64,000 bases of DNA from Chloroflexota bacterium (lineage in GTDB: Bacteria > Chloroflexota > Dehalococcoidia > Lucifugimonadales > UBA2985), in contig JAPPHY010000003.1 of NCBI GenBank assembly GCA_028877205.1, forward strand, positions 1-64,000, in the 5' to 3' direction. Numbering within the stretch: the stretch's first letter is position 1; each line of letters starts with the position of its first letter. The notes under the pieces are model-generated. The model had not been told where the DNA came from, did not search any database, and saw only the letters and a program-made list of their open reading frames with translations. The position numbers were made by a program, and so were the translations under genes. This document shows positions 52,524 through 61,048 of this stretch, piece after piece.

Positions 52524-52802
52524 TTAGTGATAGTCGGTGACTTCAATCTCCATCGCGCCCTCATCGGTCCAGATGAAGCACACCCGCCACTGATCGTTGA
52601 TGCGGATGCTGAATTGGCCCTCACGATCTCCCCTAAGAGATTCGAGTCGGTGAGACGGCGGAACCAGAAGGTCAGTTAACGCCATTGCCGCCAACACGCG
52701 CTGGGCTCTCATTCTCGCTCGACGCTGAATGTCGGCCGGAAGCTGTCTGACCGACTCTCCAGCGAAGAGCCGTTCTGCAACGTCGTTCCTGAACAGTTTC
52801 AC
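52524..52802 (-). CDS. higB: HigB/RelE-superfamily toxin
   Basis: 92-aa mRNA-interferase-type toxin related to HigB-1/PemK-like RelE folds: KLFRNDVAERLFAGESVRQ, LHRLESLRGDREGQFSIRIN-like segment and NDQWRVCFIWTDEGAMEIEVTDYH, the classic C-terminus with Arg and the final His of the family. GTG 52802 was chosen because it falls exactly where transcription from the promoter at 52810-52838 should begin and gives the normal length; the open frame extends 12 codons further into the promoter. With higA it makes a complete toxin-antitoxin module. Confidence 0.9.
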   Translation of the reverse strand: MKLFRNDVAERLFAGESVRQLPADIQRRARMRAQRVLAAMALTDLLVPPSHRLESLRGDREGQFSIRINDQWRVCFIWTDEGAMEIEVTDYH

Positions 52803-52809
52803 TGGGACA

Positions 52810-52838
52810 ATAGTATCGCATGGCGTTACTAATGTCAA
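52810..52838 (-). promoter_or_regulatory. Promoter of higBA, leaderless mRNA predicted
   Basis: Reverse strand TTGACA (52838-52833), 17-bp spacer, TACTAT (52815-52810). The higB GTG at 52802 begins 7 nt after the -10 box, so the transcript should start at or next to the start codon, and no Shine-Dalgarno is present. Confidence 0.8.
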
Positions 52839-52955
52839 GGATAAGGTGGCGGAATCGCCGGTTAGCTCGCATGAACGGTTGGCAGCGGTCTGAGCTGTTT
52901 CGGGTACGTGGAATAAGGCGACCCGGCGATAGCGCAGGGGTATGCGGCCTTGTGG

Positions 52956-53696
52956 CTAGAACCACGGCCAGGGCACGTTGCGGCGGTAGGGGTCCTGCGG
53001 CGGAAACCGGCCCGTTCTGAGTAGAGACCGGATGCGGCTACTCAACGCTGACAGTTCTTCGGCGTCCAGCAGCCGATGCAGCTGGGGCGCTACGCCGCTC
53101 TCGGAGTGGAGGCTGTCCACGAATCGCTCCATCTGCTCGAGCAGGGAAGCCGATATGGGTTCATCCTCGAAGTCCCATATCACCGTGCGCAGCTTGGGAT
53201 CCGGGTGGAAGGTGAGGCCGTGGTCGATCGACCAGATCGATCCGGCGGTGTCGCGGAAGCAGTGGCTCGCCTTCCTGTCCGCGTTGTTGGACAGGCAGTC
53301 GAAAAGCGCAATAGGCTCAAGCTCCTCCGGCGCCTCCTCCCGTATGGTGAAGTAGCTGGAGTACGGGTCAATTTCGATGAACTGCTGAACGGACCCAACG
53401 CCGTATGGACCGCTTCTTATGACGGTGCACGGGATGAAGTCCCATGACAGCCCTTGGGAGACCAGGTAGGCCGCGTACTCCCGGAGGTACAATGTGCCCG
53501 GCGGGAAGTCCCAGAGAGGGCGCTCCCCGTCGCGAGGCTTGTAGATGGCATCGATGGACTGGGAGCCTAGGGTGACTTTAACTAGGAAGGTGTAGTTGGA
53601 GCCTTGGGGCACCAGCGCAGGCGGTGACATCTCGCCTTCCAGGAGCACCCTTCGAACCTGGGCGGCTGTGACCTTGGGGTCGTTGTCCGATACCAT
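52956..53696 (-). CDS. SCO1664-type protein with PI3/4-kinase-like (HipA-related) fold
   Basis: 246 aa. Motifs of the small lipid-kinase-like family seen next to DUF3090 in Actinobacteria: AIYKPRDGERPLWDFPPGTL (ATP-contacting Lys), YLREYAAYLVSQGL, GSVQQFIEID, ALFDCLSNNADRKASH (catalytic-loop-like with Asp and Asn) and SIDHGLTFHPD (metal-binding Asp, DFG-like). It is predicted to phosphorylate something, but the substrate is unknown. The C-terminus ends NVPWPWF, typical of the family. It follows the DUF3090 gene by 50 nt on the same strand, the same partner as in Actinobacteria. Confidence 0.88.
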   Translation of the reverse strand: MVSDNDPKVTAAQVRRVLLEGEMSPPALVPQGSNYTFLVKVTLGSQSIDAIYKPRDGERPLWDFPPGTLYLREYAAYLVSQGLSWDFIPCTVIRSGPYGVGSVQQFIEIDPYSSYFTIREEAPEELEPIALFDCLSNNADRKASHCFRDTAGSIWSIDHGLTFHPDPKLRTVIWDFEDEPISASLLEQMERFVDSLHSESGVAPQLHRLLDAEELSALSSRIRSLLRTGRFPPQDPYRRNVPWPWF

Positions 53697-53746
53697 GACT
53701 CACCCGGCAGGAGCGTGACGCAGGCGCGCAAAGAGCGCCCGGAGGC

Positions 53747-54253
53747 TCACATGGGCTGGTGGCCGTCGGTGCGCACACACATGTGGCCTTCGGCGTCTAT
53801 AGGGCCATTGCAAAGAGGGCATATGGGCCGGCCGGCCGCGCAAACAGCCTGTGCCTCCTCCGCCAGCTCCTCCATCTGTGTGCGGGAAGCCCAAAAGCCA
53901 AGCAGAGGCTCATCTTCATCGTCGTCCCGGTCGAAGGCCTCGATGACGAACAGATCGCCGGCGGGCTCGTGGCCCAGGCTCAGGTTTCCCACCTCGAACT
54001 CCAGGGATGCGTGACTGGATGGTGGAGGGTTGTGGTCGGTCTGCTCCCCCTGCTCGGCCTCCGTAGCGTCGGCCCGGGCGAGCATCTGCCGAATGGCCAG
54101 GGAGAGCTGGAATAGCTGGCCCTTCTCAAGCCAGAGGCAGGCGCTGCCTCCGGGGCTCTCCAGCAGAAGTCGAAACCGCCGCTGACCGGGTACGCCTATG
54201 GCCTCAGCCTTCACGGCGTCCACGAGGCCAAGGTCATGTTTCGCGTCTACCAT
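53747..54253 (-). CDS. DUF3090 family protein
   Basis: 168 aa with the DUF3090 hallmarks: AIGVPGQRRFRLLLESPGGSA, LWLEKGQLFQLSLAIRQML, FEVGNLSLGHEP, IEAFDRDDDEDEP and a C-terminal CPLCNGPIDAEGHMC stretch with four potential zinc ligands. Function unknown. It is regularly found with the SCO1664-type kinase-like protein, so the two are expected to work together. Confidence 0.92.
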   Translation of the reverse strand: MVDAKHDLGLVDAVKAEAIGVPGQRRFRLLLESPGGSACLWLEKGQLFQLSLAIRQMLARADATEAEQGEQTDHNPPPSSHASLEFEVGNLSLGHEPAGDLFVIEAFDRDDDEDEPLLGFWASRTQMEELAEEAQAVCAAGRPICPLCNGPIDAEGHMCVRTDGHQPM

Positions 54254-54301
54254 AGTCCCATTCCGTGACGCCGGCGCGGCAATCGAGGGATCGTGGACAG
54301 C

Positions 54302-55114
54302 TCAGTCCACCTCCTCGATTCTATAGCGGAGGTTGCCACGGGGTGTGACCACCTCGACTTCGTCGCCCACCTTGTGGTCCATAAGCGCTCTGCCCACCGG
54401 AGAGGCGACTGACATCTTGAAGTCCATTGGGCTGGCCTCCGATGCGTTGACCAGGGTATAGGTCATTTCTTCCCTGGACGCCGGGTCCACAAGCCTGACC
54501 GTGCTGCCCAGCTTGACCCGCCGCTCGCCGAGCGAGGCGGACGCCTGTGAGTCCGTGTCGACGATACGAGCTCGCCTGATGCCGTCTTCAAGCTCGCGTA
54601 TGCGTGCCTCCAGCATGCCCTGCTTCTCGCGTGCGGCGTCCAGCGGCGCGTTCTCGCGGAAGTCCTTGTCGGCGGCGGCCCGCCTGATCTCCTGTGCGAT
54701 CACCACCCGCTCGTCGCGCAGGGATGCCAGCTCCTCGGTCAGGCCCTGGTAGCCCTCCGCGGTAATGTCCATGGGCTCAGGAGCCTTCTCCGCGGCCCGG
54801 GATCGCTGCACCACCCTTCTCACCCGCACGTGCTTGGCGAGCGATGTGGTGGTCAGGCTGCTCTTGTAGCAGTAGTTGAGGAAGTCCTTTACGATCTGTG
54901 CACGGGCCGTAGTGTCCTGCGCCCCTGCCGACTCGGACATGTACTCGCCGTAGGAGGCGGCCTCCTGGGGCGTCAGCCCGATCAAGCTTCGGTCTCGCCC
55001 AATCCAGCGGACGAACCTGTTTAGCTCCTGCAGAGCCTCCTGAGCCGCGGCCGAGCGTCTGGCCGAAAGGTACTGGGCGAGTGCCTCCGAAACCGGTAGC
55101 GATTGGGTCTGCAT
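54302..55114 (-). CDS. GreA-type transcription factor fused to a tyrosine-recombinase core-binding (SAM-like) domain
   Basis: 270 aa in two parts. Residues about 1-105 (PVSEALAQYLSARRSAAA, NRFVRWIGRDRSLIGLTPQE, TTARAQIVKDFLNYCYKSS) match the helical DNA-binding core-binding domain of phage integrases/XerCD, without any catalytic domain. Residues about 113-270 are a complete GreA: ITAEGYQGLTEELASL, AAADKDFRENAPLDAAREKQ with the acidic tip Asp and Glu of the coiled coil, and the C-terminal FKBP-like part (SPVGRALMDHKVGDEVEV). GreA rescues stalled RNA polymerase by transcript cleavage. The added domain could tether it to DNA. ATG 55114 has no close RBS; a TTG at 55138 is possible. Confidence 0.88.
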   Translation of the reverse strand: MQTQSLPVSEALAQYLSARRSAAAQEALQELNRFVRWIGRDRSLIGLTPQEAASYGEYMSESAGAQDTTARAQIVKDFLNYCYKSSLTTTSLAKHVRVRRVVQRSRAAEKAPEPMDITAEGYQGLTEELASLRDERVVIAQEIRRAAADKDFRENAPLDAAREKQGMLEARIRELEDGIRRARIVDTDSQASASLGERRVKLGSTVRLVDPASREEMTYTLVNASEASPMDFKMSVASPVGRALMDHKVGDEVEVVTPRGNLRYRIEEVD

Positions 55115-55291
55115 TTCGTTGGACCTGGGCCTCCTCAAATCTGGCTGTTTTGTACATTGTAGGTGTCGCCCAAATGGGTGTCAACGCAGGGTCTGCTATA
55201 ATCCAGGTTGCGGGGCAACTCGGAACGTGCGGAGCGCCAAATACCGCACGCGATTTTCCGGGATGCTCAAGCCCAACTGGGGAGGATATAC

Positions 55292-55567
55292 ATGCCCTAC
55301 GGTGTGACCGTCAAGGAGGATGCCGGCAGCGTCCGTGTGGAGGTCCAGTGCTCTCACCAGAGCGGGCTGTTCTATGCGGTCCCTGCCGAGGCCAGCTGGG
55401 TCTGTCAGCCGGAGCATCTCCACGCCCACGCCATCGCGGGCTTCTTCCGTGAGCTCCTTGAGATGGGCGATCCTGCCGTCAGACAGCTGATGCAGCGATG
55501 GGGCCTCTACTATCGGCCCCGGCCCCTTGAGCCGCAGGAAGAGGGCGAACAGGTGCAGCAGGCATAA
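55292..55567 (+). CDS. Small protein of unknown function
   Basis: 91 aa, not recognised. It begins MPYGVTVKEDAGSVRVEV and has two Cys (VQCSHQSG and WVCQPEHLHAHA) with nearby His residues; no zinc-finger spacing is clear. GGAGG at 55281-55285, 6 nt before ATG 55292, and a strong terminator 1 nt after the stop make it a genuine single-gene unit. It is divergent from the GreA fusion and convergent with ftsH. Confidence 0.75.
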   Translation: MPYGVTVKEDAGSVRVEVQCSHQSGLFYAVPAEASWVCQPEHLHAHAIAGFFRELLEMGDPAVRQLMQRWGLYYRPRPLEPQEEGEQVQQA

Positions 55568-55568
55568 G

Positions 55569-55601
55569 AAAAGGCTCCGCATCCCCGATGCGGAGCCTTT
55601 T
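55569..55601. terminator. Bidirectional terminator between the small gene and ftsH
   Basis: AAAAGGCTCCGCATC (55569-55583) is fully complementary to GATGCGGAGCCTTTT (55587-55601), an 11-bp GC-rich stem with flanking A/T tracts and a 3-nt loop. It serves both converging genes. Confidence 0.95.
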
Positions 55602-55614
55602 CGGCTTCACTGGG

Positions 55615-57576
55615 TTATCCCGCCTGCGGTGTGGGAGTTGGCGACGTGGGGGCCGGATCCATAGGGTCATGTGGCTCGTCAGGCTCCGTACCCTTGTCCT
55701 CAGGCCCGATCTTATCAGGCTGCCTGGTCTCCGCTTCCATCACTACCGGCTCCCGTGGCAGCGCGTCCTGCGGCTCCGCGCCGAAGAGCTCCTCCAGCTC
55801 CTTGCCTTCCACCGTCTCTTTCTCAATGAGGTAGTCGGCGATCTGGACCAGCTTTGGCCGGCTGTCGGTCAGCAGCTGTGTTGCGGTGGAGTAGGCGGTG
55901 TCTATGAGGTTGTGCACCTCTTCATCGATGATTCTGGCAATTTCGTCGCTGTAGTCCCGTTGCTCTGAGATCTCGCGGCCCAGGAACACCAGCTCCTCCC
56001 TCTTGCCGAAGGTGCGAGGCCCCAGGCGCTCACTCATGCCGAGGCGCGTCACCATCATGCGTGCAAGGCTGGTGGCCTGCTCCAGGTCGTTGCTGGCTCC
56101 CGTTGTGACCAGATTGAAGGTGAGTTCCTCCGCCACGCGCCCGCCCAGGAATGTGGCCAGCCTGTCCGTGAACTGGTCCTTGGTAATGAGATAGCGCTCT
56201 TCGGTGGGCAGCATGCGTGTGTAGCCGCCCATGCTTCCCCTTGCGATGATGGAAATCTTGTGCACAGGGTCTGCATTGGGCAGCAGGTGAGCGACCAGGG
56301 CGTGGCCCGCCTCGTGGTAGGCGGTGACCTCCTTCTCCCTGACGCTGATCACGCGGCTCTTGCGCTCCGGTCCGGCGATAACGCGGTCTATGGCCTCGGC
56401 GAACTCATCCCTGCCCAGCTCCTTCTTGCCGCGCCGTGCGGTGAGGATCGCAGCCTCGTTGATTAGATTTTCGAGGTCGGCGCCGCTGAATCCGGGCGTC
56501 TGCTGCGCCACGGTGTTCAGGCTGACCTCCGCGGCAATGGGCTTGCCCCGTGCGTGTACCTGGAGAATTGCGTATCGTCCGTTGATGTCCGGCGAGTCCA
56601 GCACCACGCGCCTGTCGAACCGGCCGGGCCTCAGGAGCGCGGGGTCCAGGATATCTGGGCGGTTTGTGGCCGCCAGCACGATGACGTTCACGCCCGTGTC
56701 GAAGCCGTCCATCTCCACCAGGATCTGGTTGAGCGTCTGCTCTCTCTCGTCGTGGCCTCCGCCGAGGCCCGCGCCTCTGTGACGGCCAACGGCGTCAATC
56801 TCGTCGATGAAGATGATGCAGGGCGAGTTGCGCTTGGCCTGGTCGAACAGGTCGCGCACCCTGGACGCGCCCACTCCCACGAACATCTCAACAAACTCGC
56901 TGCCGCTGATGCTGAAGAACGGCACGCCTGCCTCGCCGGCAACGGCCTTGCCCAGCAGCGTCTTGCCGGTGCCCGGCGGCCCCACGAGCAGCACGCCCTT
57001 TGGTATCTTTGCACCCAGCGCGACGAACCGCTCCGGGAAGCGGAGGAACTCCACCACCTCGTGCAGCTCCTGCTTGGCCTCCTCTATGCCGGCCACGTCC
57101 TGGAATGTGATGCTTGGCTTGTTGCCCACGAACATGCGCGCGCGGCTGCGCCCGAAGCTCATGGTCTGGTTGCTGCTGCCCTGGGCCTGCCGCATCATGA
57201 ACAGGATGATGGCCCCGAAGAAGATGATGGGCAGGAAGTTGATGAACAGACCGAAGAGGCTCCCCAGCCCGCTGGAGCCTTGCACCTTGATCTCCAGAGT
57301 GGTGACGTCCACCCCGGCGTCGGTCAGCACCTCGACGATGCTGGCGCTGCTCTCCTTGCGAGACCGGAAGGTGTCGCCGCCGTTGTCAGTGATCTTGAGG
57401 GAGTCCTCGTTGACCTCTATGGAGCGGATCTGCAGGCCCTTGGCCATCTGTATCACCTGGCTCAGGGGTATGTCGCGAGAGCCCGACGGCGCCTGGACAA
57501 AGGTGAAGAAGATGGCCACCACCGCCACGATGATGAGGAGGTATACGAAGCTGTTTCTCAGCCACTGACTGTTCAT
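55615..57576 (-). CDS. ftsH: ATP-dependent zinc metalloprotease FtsH
   Basis: Membrane-anchored AAA+ protease degrading misfolded membrane and regulatory proteins; 653 aa. TM1 ([18 protein letters not shown]), an external domain of about 70 residues, TM2 ([19 protein letters not shown]), AAA domain with Walker [17 protein letters not shown], Walker [16 protein letters not shown] and second-region-of-homology [10 protein letters not shown], then the zinc protease site [12 protein letters not shown] and a Pro/Glu-rich tail. ATG 57576 gives the usual MNSQWLRNS-like start; the frame is open 12 codons more. A stem-loop lies in its leader. Full length, all catalytic residues present. Confidence 0.97.
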   Translation of the reverse strand: MNSQWLRNSFVYLLIIVAVVAIFFTFVQAPSGSRDIPLSQVIQMAKGLQIRSIEVNEDSLKITDNGGDTFRSRKESSASIVEVLTDAGVDVTTLEIKVQGSSGLGSLFGLFINFLPIIFFGAIILFMMRQAQGSSNQTMSFGRSRARMFVGNKPSITFQDVAGIEEAKQELHEVVEFLRFPERFVALGAKIPKGVLLVGPPGTGKTLLGKAVAGEAGVPFFSISGSEFVEMFVGVGASRVRDLFDQAKRNSPCIIFIDEIDAVGRHRGAGLGGGHDEREQTLNQILVEMDGFDTGVNVIVLAATNRPDILDPALLRPGRFDRRVVLDSPDINGRYAILQVHARGKPIAAEVSLNTVAQQTPGFSGADLENLINEAAILTARRGKKELGRDEFAEAIDRVIAGPERKSRVISVREKEVTAYHEAGHALVAHLLPNADPVHKISIIARGSMGGYTRMLPTEERYLITKDQFTDRLATFLGGRVAEELTFNLVTTGASNDLEQATSLARMMVTRLGMSERLGPRTFGKREELVFLGREISEQRDYSDEIARIIDEEVHNLIDTAYSTATQLLTDSRPKLVQIADYLIEKETVEGKELEELFGAEPQDALPREPVVMEAETRQPDKIGPEDKGTEPDEPHDPMDPAPTSPTPTPQAG

Positions 57577-57591
57577 TGGACACCCATATCG

Positions 57592-57610
57592 GCTGTGCTT
57601 TTCGCACAGC
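57592..57610 (-). promoter_or_regulatory. Stem-loop in the ftsH leader
   Basis: GCTGTGC (57592-57598) and GCACAGC (57604-57610) form a perfect 7-bp stem with a 5-nt loop, 15 nt upstream of the ftsH start on the reverse strand. Near it, TAAGAT (57625-57620) with TTGCTT 17 bp further is a weak promoter candidate. Confidence 0.45.
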
Positions 57611-57696
57611 ACAGATTTATCTTACTCCAAAGTGTGCCGGAAAGCAAAGTTAGCTGTCGCCGGTGACGCCTGAGCGCTTCTCGACGGCGTGTTCGT

Positions 57697-58569
57697 TCAG
57701 ATAGTTGTAAGGAACTCCCCGATGACGGCAGCCAGCTCCTCCGGCTTCTCGTAGCCGATGTCGTGGCCCGTGTCCTGGATCCACGCCACTCTCGCGTTGG
57801 GCATGGCAGCCTGCGCCGCCTCCACGTTCGCGCGGCGTCGCTCCAGCATCTCCGGGTTGGCGACGGGGCGTCGGCCCGCCGCGGCGACCATCAGGGTGGG
57901 ACACTTGACGAGCGGCATCAGATCGCTGGTCGGCTCCGACCACATGGCCCACAGCATTTGCTGCTGGTTGGACAGCTCCAGGCGCTCGTGGACGCTTCCG
58001 TCGGGGTCCACCCTCACCATGCTCATCACCATCTGCTCCAGCTTGTCGCTCCAGCAGTGCTCGAACTGCTGCCTCAGTGCGCCCAGGTAACGCTCCCTTG
58101 GGCCGTAGATGTCCCTGGGGCTGAGCCTGTCTCTGAACTCCTCCCAGGTCATCTCCGGCGAGCGCCGCCCTCCGAAACCGCCGTCGACCATGATCAGGCC
58201 CTGCGTCCGGTCCGGGTGGTAAGCGGCGACGGCCAGGGCCGTGCTTGCGCCCCAGGAGTGGCCCATCACAGCGGCCTTCTCGATTCCGAGTTGGTCGAGG
58301 GCGCCCACCACGTCGCCGGCCAGGGTACGCCAGTCGTATCCTGTCGAGGGCTGGTCGGTCTTGCCGTGGGCGCGCTGATCAGGCGCGACGACGCGTATGT
58401 CGCCGTCCAGGTGCGGGATGACGAGGTCGTACCAGTGGCTCGATGAAGCCGCGCCGTGAAGCGCGACGAGGGGCTGCCTCGTGCCGCCCCAGTCCTGGTA
58501 GTGTATGTTGAGGTCGCCCGACTTCAGCCAGAGGCTCTGCGGGTCCGACCTTACGACTTTGCTGCTCAT
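57697..58569 (-). CDS. Alpha/beta hydrolase
   Basis: 290-aa alpha/beta-hydrolase fold: LVALHGAASSSHWYDLV (oxyanion HG), VVAPDQRAHGKTDQP, the nucleophile elbow MGHSWGASTALAVAA, a cap with YGPRERYLGALRQQFEHCW, and the catalytic His in IQDTGHDIGYEKPEEL. It looks like epoxide-hydrolase/haloperoxidase/esterase relatives; substrate unknown. Start ATG 58569 gives MSSKVVRSDPQSLWLKSG. It is upstream of ftsH on the same strand, with a 120-nt gap that probably includes the ftsH promoter. Confidence 0.93.
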   Translation of the reverse strand: MSSKVVRSDPQSLWLKSGDLNIHYQDWGGTRQPLVALHGAASSSHWYDLVIPHLDGDIRVVAPDQRAHGKTDQPSTGYDWRTLAGDVVGALDQLGIEKAAVMGHSWGASTALAVAAYHPDRTQGLIMVDGGFGGRRSPEMTWEEFRDRLSPRDIYGPRERYLGALRQQFEHCWSDKLEQMVMSMVRVDPDGSVHERLELSNQQQMLWAMWSEPTSDLMPLVKCPTLMVAAAGRRPVANPEMLERRRANVEAAQAAMPNARVAWIQDTGHDIGYEKPEELAAVIGEFLTTI

Positions 58570-58670
58570 GGTGATGGTCTGATCATATCATATGCCTGAA
58601 GGCGGTGGAGCTTGGCGATGGCGGTTACGCTTGAGCGGGAGACATGGCTTCATGGAATGCGAGTGGATGA

Positions 58671-58757
58671 TGGTGCCGAAGGGGAGATTTGAACTCCCAC
58701 GTCCGCAAGGGACACTGCGCCCTGAACGCAGCGCGTCTGCCGTTCCGCCACTTCGGC
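58671..58757 (-). tRNA. tRNA-Leu (anticodon CAG)
   Basis: 87-nt class II tRNA read on the reverse strand. Acceptor GCCGAAG (58757-58751) pairs with CTTCGGC; the anticodon stem CTGCG/CGCAG encloses TTCAGGG with anticodon CAG; a long variable arm (about TGTCCCTTGCGGACG) and the T arm GGGAGTTCAAATCTCCC follow. CCA is encoded at 58673-58671. Confidence 0.95.
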
Positions 58758-58891
58758 TTTGGGTGGCCGGGCTCGGCTCGCGCCGATGCCGCACAGTTCA
58801 TAGTACAACCACACAGGCGGAGGGCGCAATACGTGGGGGCACGCTGACGATTGGGGTGGTCGATGACGATTCAGACTCGCGCACCCTACCC

Positions 58892-59227
58892 CTATCCGTC
58901 ATCCCGGCCTGAGAACGTCAGGATTGCGCCGAGCACCAGCAGCGCCATCGCCGGTACGTTGGGCACTGCCATCCCGCCGGCCGCGCCCAGCAGCATGAAC
59001 GCTACCGCCAGTCGAGGCTGGCTGTTGGACACCACCGCGCCCAGCAGCCCGACGGCGTAGGCGCAGAGGGCCGCCACCGCCCACAACGACAGCGTGCCCG
59101 CGTCGCCGGGGCCGGGCGCGACGCCGGGTTCGCTTCGCGTTAGGGCGGTTGCTACGCCGGCTATGCCCGCCACGGCTCCGACCGCACCCACGACCATCCC
59201 CGCGGCTCGCAGGTTCAGGATTTCCAC
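58892..59227 (-). CDS. Small membrane protein
   Basis: 111 aa with about four hydrophobic segments (MVVGAVGAVAGIAGVATAL, LWAVAALCAYAVGLLGAVV, LAVAFMLLGAAGGMAV, AMALLVLGAILTF). GTG 59227 is preceded by GAGGAG at 8 nt in the transcript. No family recognised. The layout recalls small DUF-type envelope proteins of Gram-positive and Chloroflexota bacteria. It lies 135 nt upstream of the tRNA-Leu gene on the same strand and 51 nt after the VOC-family gene. Confidence 0.75.
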   Translation of the reverse strand: MEILNLRAAGMVVGAVGAVAGIAGVATALTRSEPGVAPGPGDAGTLSLWAVAALCAYAVGLLGAVVSNSQPRLAVAFMLLGAAGGMAVPNVPAMALLVLGAILTFSGRDDG

Positions 59228-59278
59228 TATCGCTACTCCTCAGTACACGTTGCAGTGGCGGCCCGCCGAGCCGCAGGC

Positions 59279-59650
59279 TCAGACGTGCTGGTCGACCAGG
59301 ATGGGGTTGCCGTCCGGGTCCACCACCACGAAGCTGCCCGGTCCGGTGGTCGTCTCGTCCGCTTCCATCGCCATGCTCACGCCCTGCGACATGAGGCGGC
59401 GCTGCAGCTCGCGCACGTCCGTGAACTCATCGACGGGCTGTGCGAAGTCGTCCCAGCCGGGGTTGAAGGTGAGGATGTTCTTGTCGAACATGCCGTGGAA
59501 CAGGCCAATGGTGTGGTGACGGTTCCTGAGGATCAGCCAGTTCTCATCGGCGCTGCCGCCTACGACCTCGAAGCCGAGCTTCTCGTAGAAGTCGCGTGAA
59601 GCGGCGAGGTCGGCAACGGCCAGGCTGACGGAGAATGCGCCGAGATTCAT
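59279..59650 (-). CDS. VOC-superfamily (glyoxalase/bleomycin-resistance-like) protein
   Basis: 123 aa, two betaalphabetabetabeta modules: FSVSLAVADLAASRDFYEKLGF, NWLILRNRHHTIGLFHG, then LQRRLMSQGVSMAMEAD and GPGSFVVVDPDGNPILVDQHV. Members are metal-dependent glyoxalases, dioxygenases or drug-binding proteins; here the function is not clear. ATG 59650 follows AAGGAG by 7 nt. It is divergent from the Rieske oxygenase, with a 242-nt spacer (59651-59892) in which nothing was recognised. Confidence 0.9.
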   Translation of the reverse strand: MNLGAFSVSLAVADLAASRDFYEKLGFEVVGGSADENWLILRNRHHTIGLFHGMFDKNILTFNPGWDDFAQPVDEFTDVRELQRRLMSQGVSMAMEADETTTGPGSFVVVDPDGNPILVDQHV

Positions 59651-59892
59651 GTGTGTCTCCTTTCGTGCTAGACGTGGCGCCGAGGAGAAGGCGCCAGGCC
59701 GGTCTGTGACGGACACCGCTTCTCGCCATTATGGCCGAATGTGCGCGGGTGTGCCAGTCAGCTTGACCTATGTGAGAGCAAGGGGATATAGTGACATTCG
59801 TATCTGAATTCGGCTGAATGAGCAGAGACCAAGCGAATGCAGGGAATCTCGCCTCAGTTGCCGCGAGGAAGTCGCTGGCGGACCGGTGATCC

Positions 59893-60969
59893 ATGACAAC
59901 GCGTCGTAGAGAGCTTCCGGACGCCCCTCTGCCGTCCCCATTCCCCGAGGGCTGGTATCTCATTGCACCCCGCCGGGTGATCGAGCAGGCAGGGCTCTTC
60001 CATCGAGAGTGGATGGGCGAGAAGATCATTGCCTGGATCGACAGGAGCGATCGCATGTGCCTGGCGGAGGCGTTCTGTCCGCACCTGGGCGCGTCTCTCT
60101 GCCCCGACGTGGGCGGGCGTATCGTCGATGGGCGGCTCGTCTGCCCGTTCCACGGCTTCGAATACGATACGACAGGCCAGTGCGTCAACACCCCCTACGG
60201 CGACCCGCCGCCGACCGCGCGGCTGCGCGTGTTCGAGACCAGGGAGCTGATGGGACTGGTCTTCGCCTGGTGGGGACTCGACGGGCGCGAACCCCAGTGG
60301 CCCATGCCCGAGCCGCAGGAGTATCCGGAGGGCTGGCAGTCCACGGAGTTCAGGAGCCTGCGCTTCATCGGCCACCCGCAGGAGACAACTGAAAACTCCG
60401 TCGACTTTTCTCATCTTAACTACGTCCACGGCTTTGGCGATGTGACCCGCGCCGCGCCTCTGGTCGTAGAGGGTCACCGCCTTGAGAGTCGCTTCGACTT
60501 CCATACCACCAAGAAGGTCGTCGGCCTGTTTCCGGTAACCTACGATATCTCCGCCACTACGCTCGTGTACGGGCTCGGCATCTCCCAGGTTGACATACGT
60601 GAGCACTCCGTGGGCATGGACATGCGCCTCTGGGTCTTTGCGACGCCGGTGGACGGCACGCTCATCGACCTTTCGATCCTGTCGCAGGTGAGGGAGATTC
60701 GCAGACCAAAGCGACTCTTCACCGGACTGGGCTTTCTCCCCAGCAAGATGCGCGCGCCAATCATAAACAAGTTCGTCGCTTCGCAGCAGATCAGGGACAT
60801 AAAGAAGGATGTCGTCATCTGGGGCCACAAGAAGTACAGGTCCCAACCGCGCTTGTTCAGGCTCGACGGCGACATAATGCCCTACAGAAGGTACTGCCGC
60901 CAGTTCTACCCCGCTCCCGAGGCATCCGGCGCGCCCGCTCCCAGCCGGACCGACGGTGCGGAGCGATAG
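59893..60969 (+). CDS. Rieske-type non-haem iron oxygenase, large subunit (KshA/DAF-36-like)
   Basis: 358-aa terminal oxygenase. Rieske [2Fe-2S] ligands are in FCPHLGASL and CPFHGFEYD (CxH...CxxH). The mononuclear iron site is near ENSVDFSHLNYVHGF with its His pair. The sequence order WYLIAPRRVIEQ, WMGEKIIAW, DGREPQWPMPEP and HPQETTENSVDF resembles 3-ketosteroid 9alpha-hydroxylase and cholesterol 7-desaturase (DAF-36/Neverland) Rieske enzymes, so a polycyclic or sterol-like substrate is plausible. A reductase partner is not in the window. It is followed by an RND/MMPL transporter and a P450, all consistent with hydrophobic substrates. Confidence 0.9.
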   Translation: MTTRRRELPDAPLPSPFPEGWYLIAPRRVIEQAGLFHREWMGEKIIAWIDRSDRMCLAEAFCPHLGASLCPDVGGRIVDGRLVCPFHGFEYDTTGQCVNTPYGDPPPTARLRVFETRELMGLVFAWWGLDGREPQWPMPEPQEYPEGWQSTEFRSLRFIGHPQETTENSVDFSHLNYVHGFGDVTRAAPLVVEGHRLESRFDFHTTKKVVGLFPVTYDISATTLVYGLGISQVDIREHSVGMDMRLWVFATPVDGTLIDLSILSQVREIRRPKRLFTGLGFLPSKMRAPIINKFVASQQIRDIKKDVVIWGHKKYRSQPRLFRLDGDIMPYRRYCRQFYPAPEASGAPAPSRTDGAER

Positions 60970-61048
60970 CGATTCCAGCCGTGTGTGAGAGTCCCGGCCG
61001 TTCCTGCCTGACCAGTCAGTCTCCACGGGAGAGAGGGACGCTTTCCTG

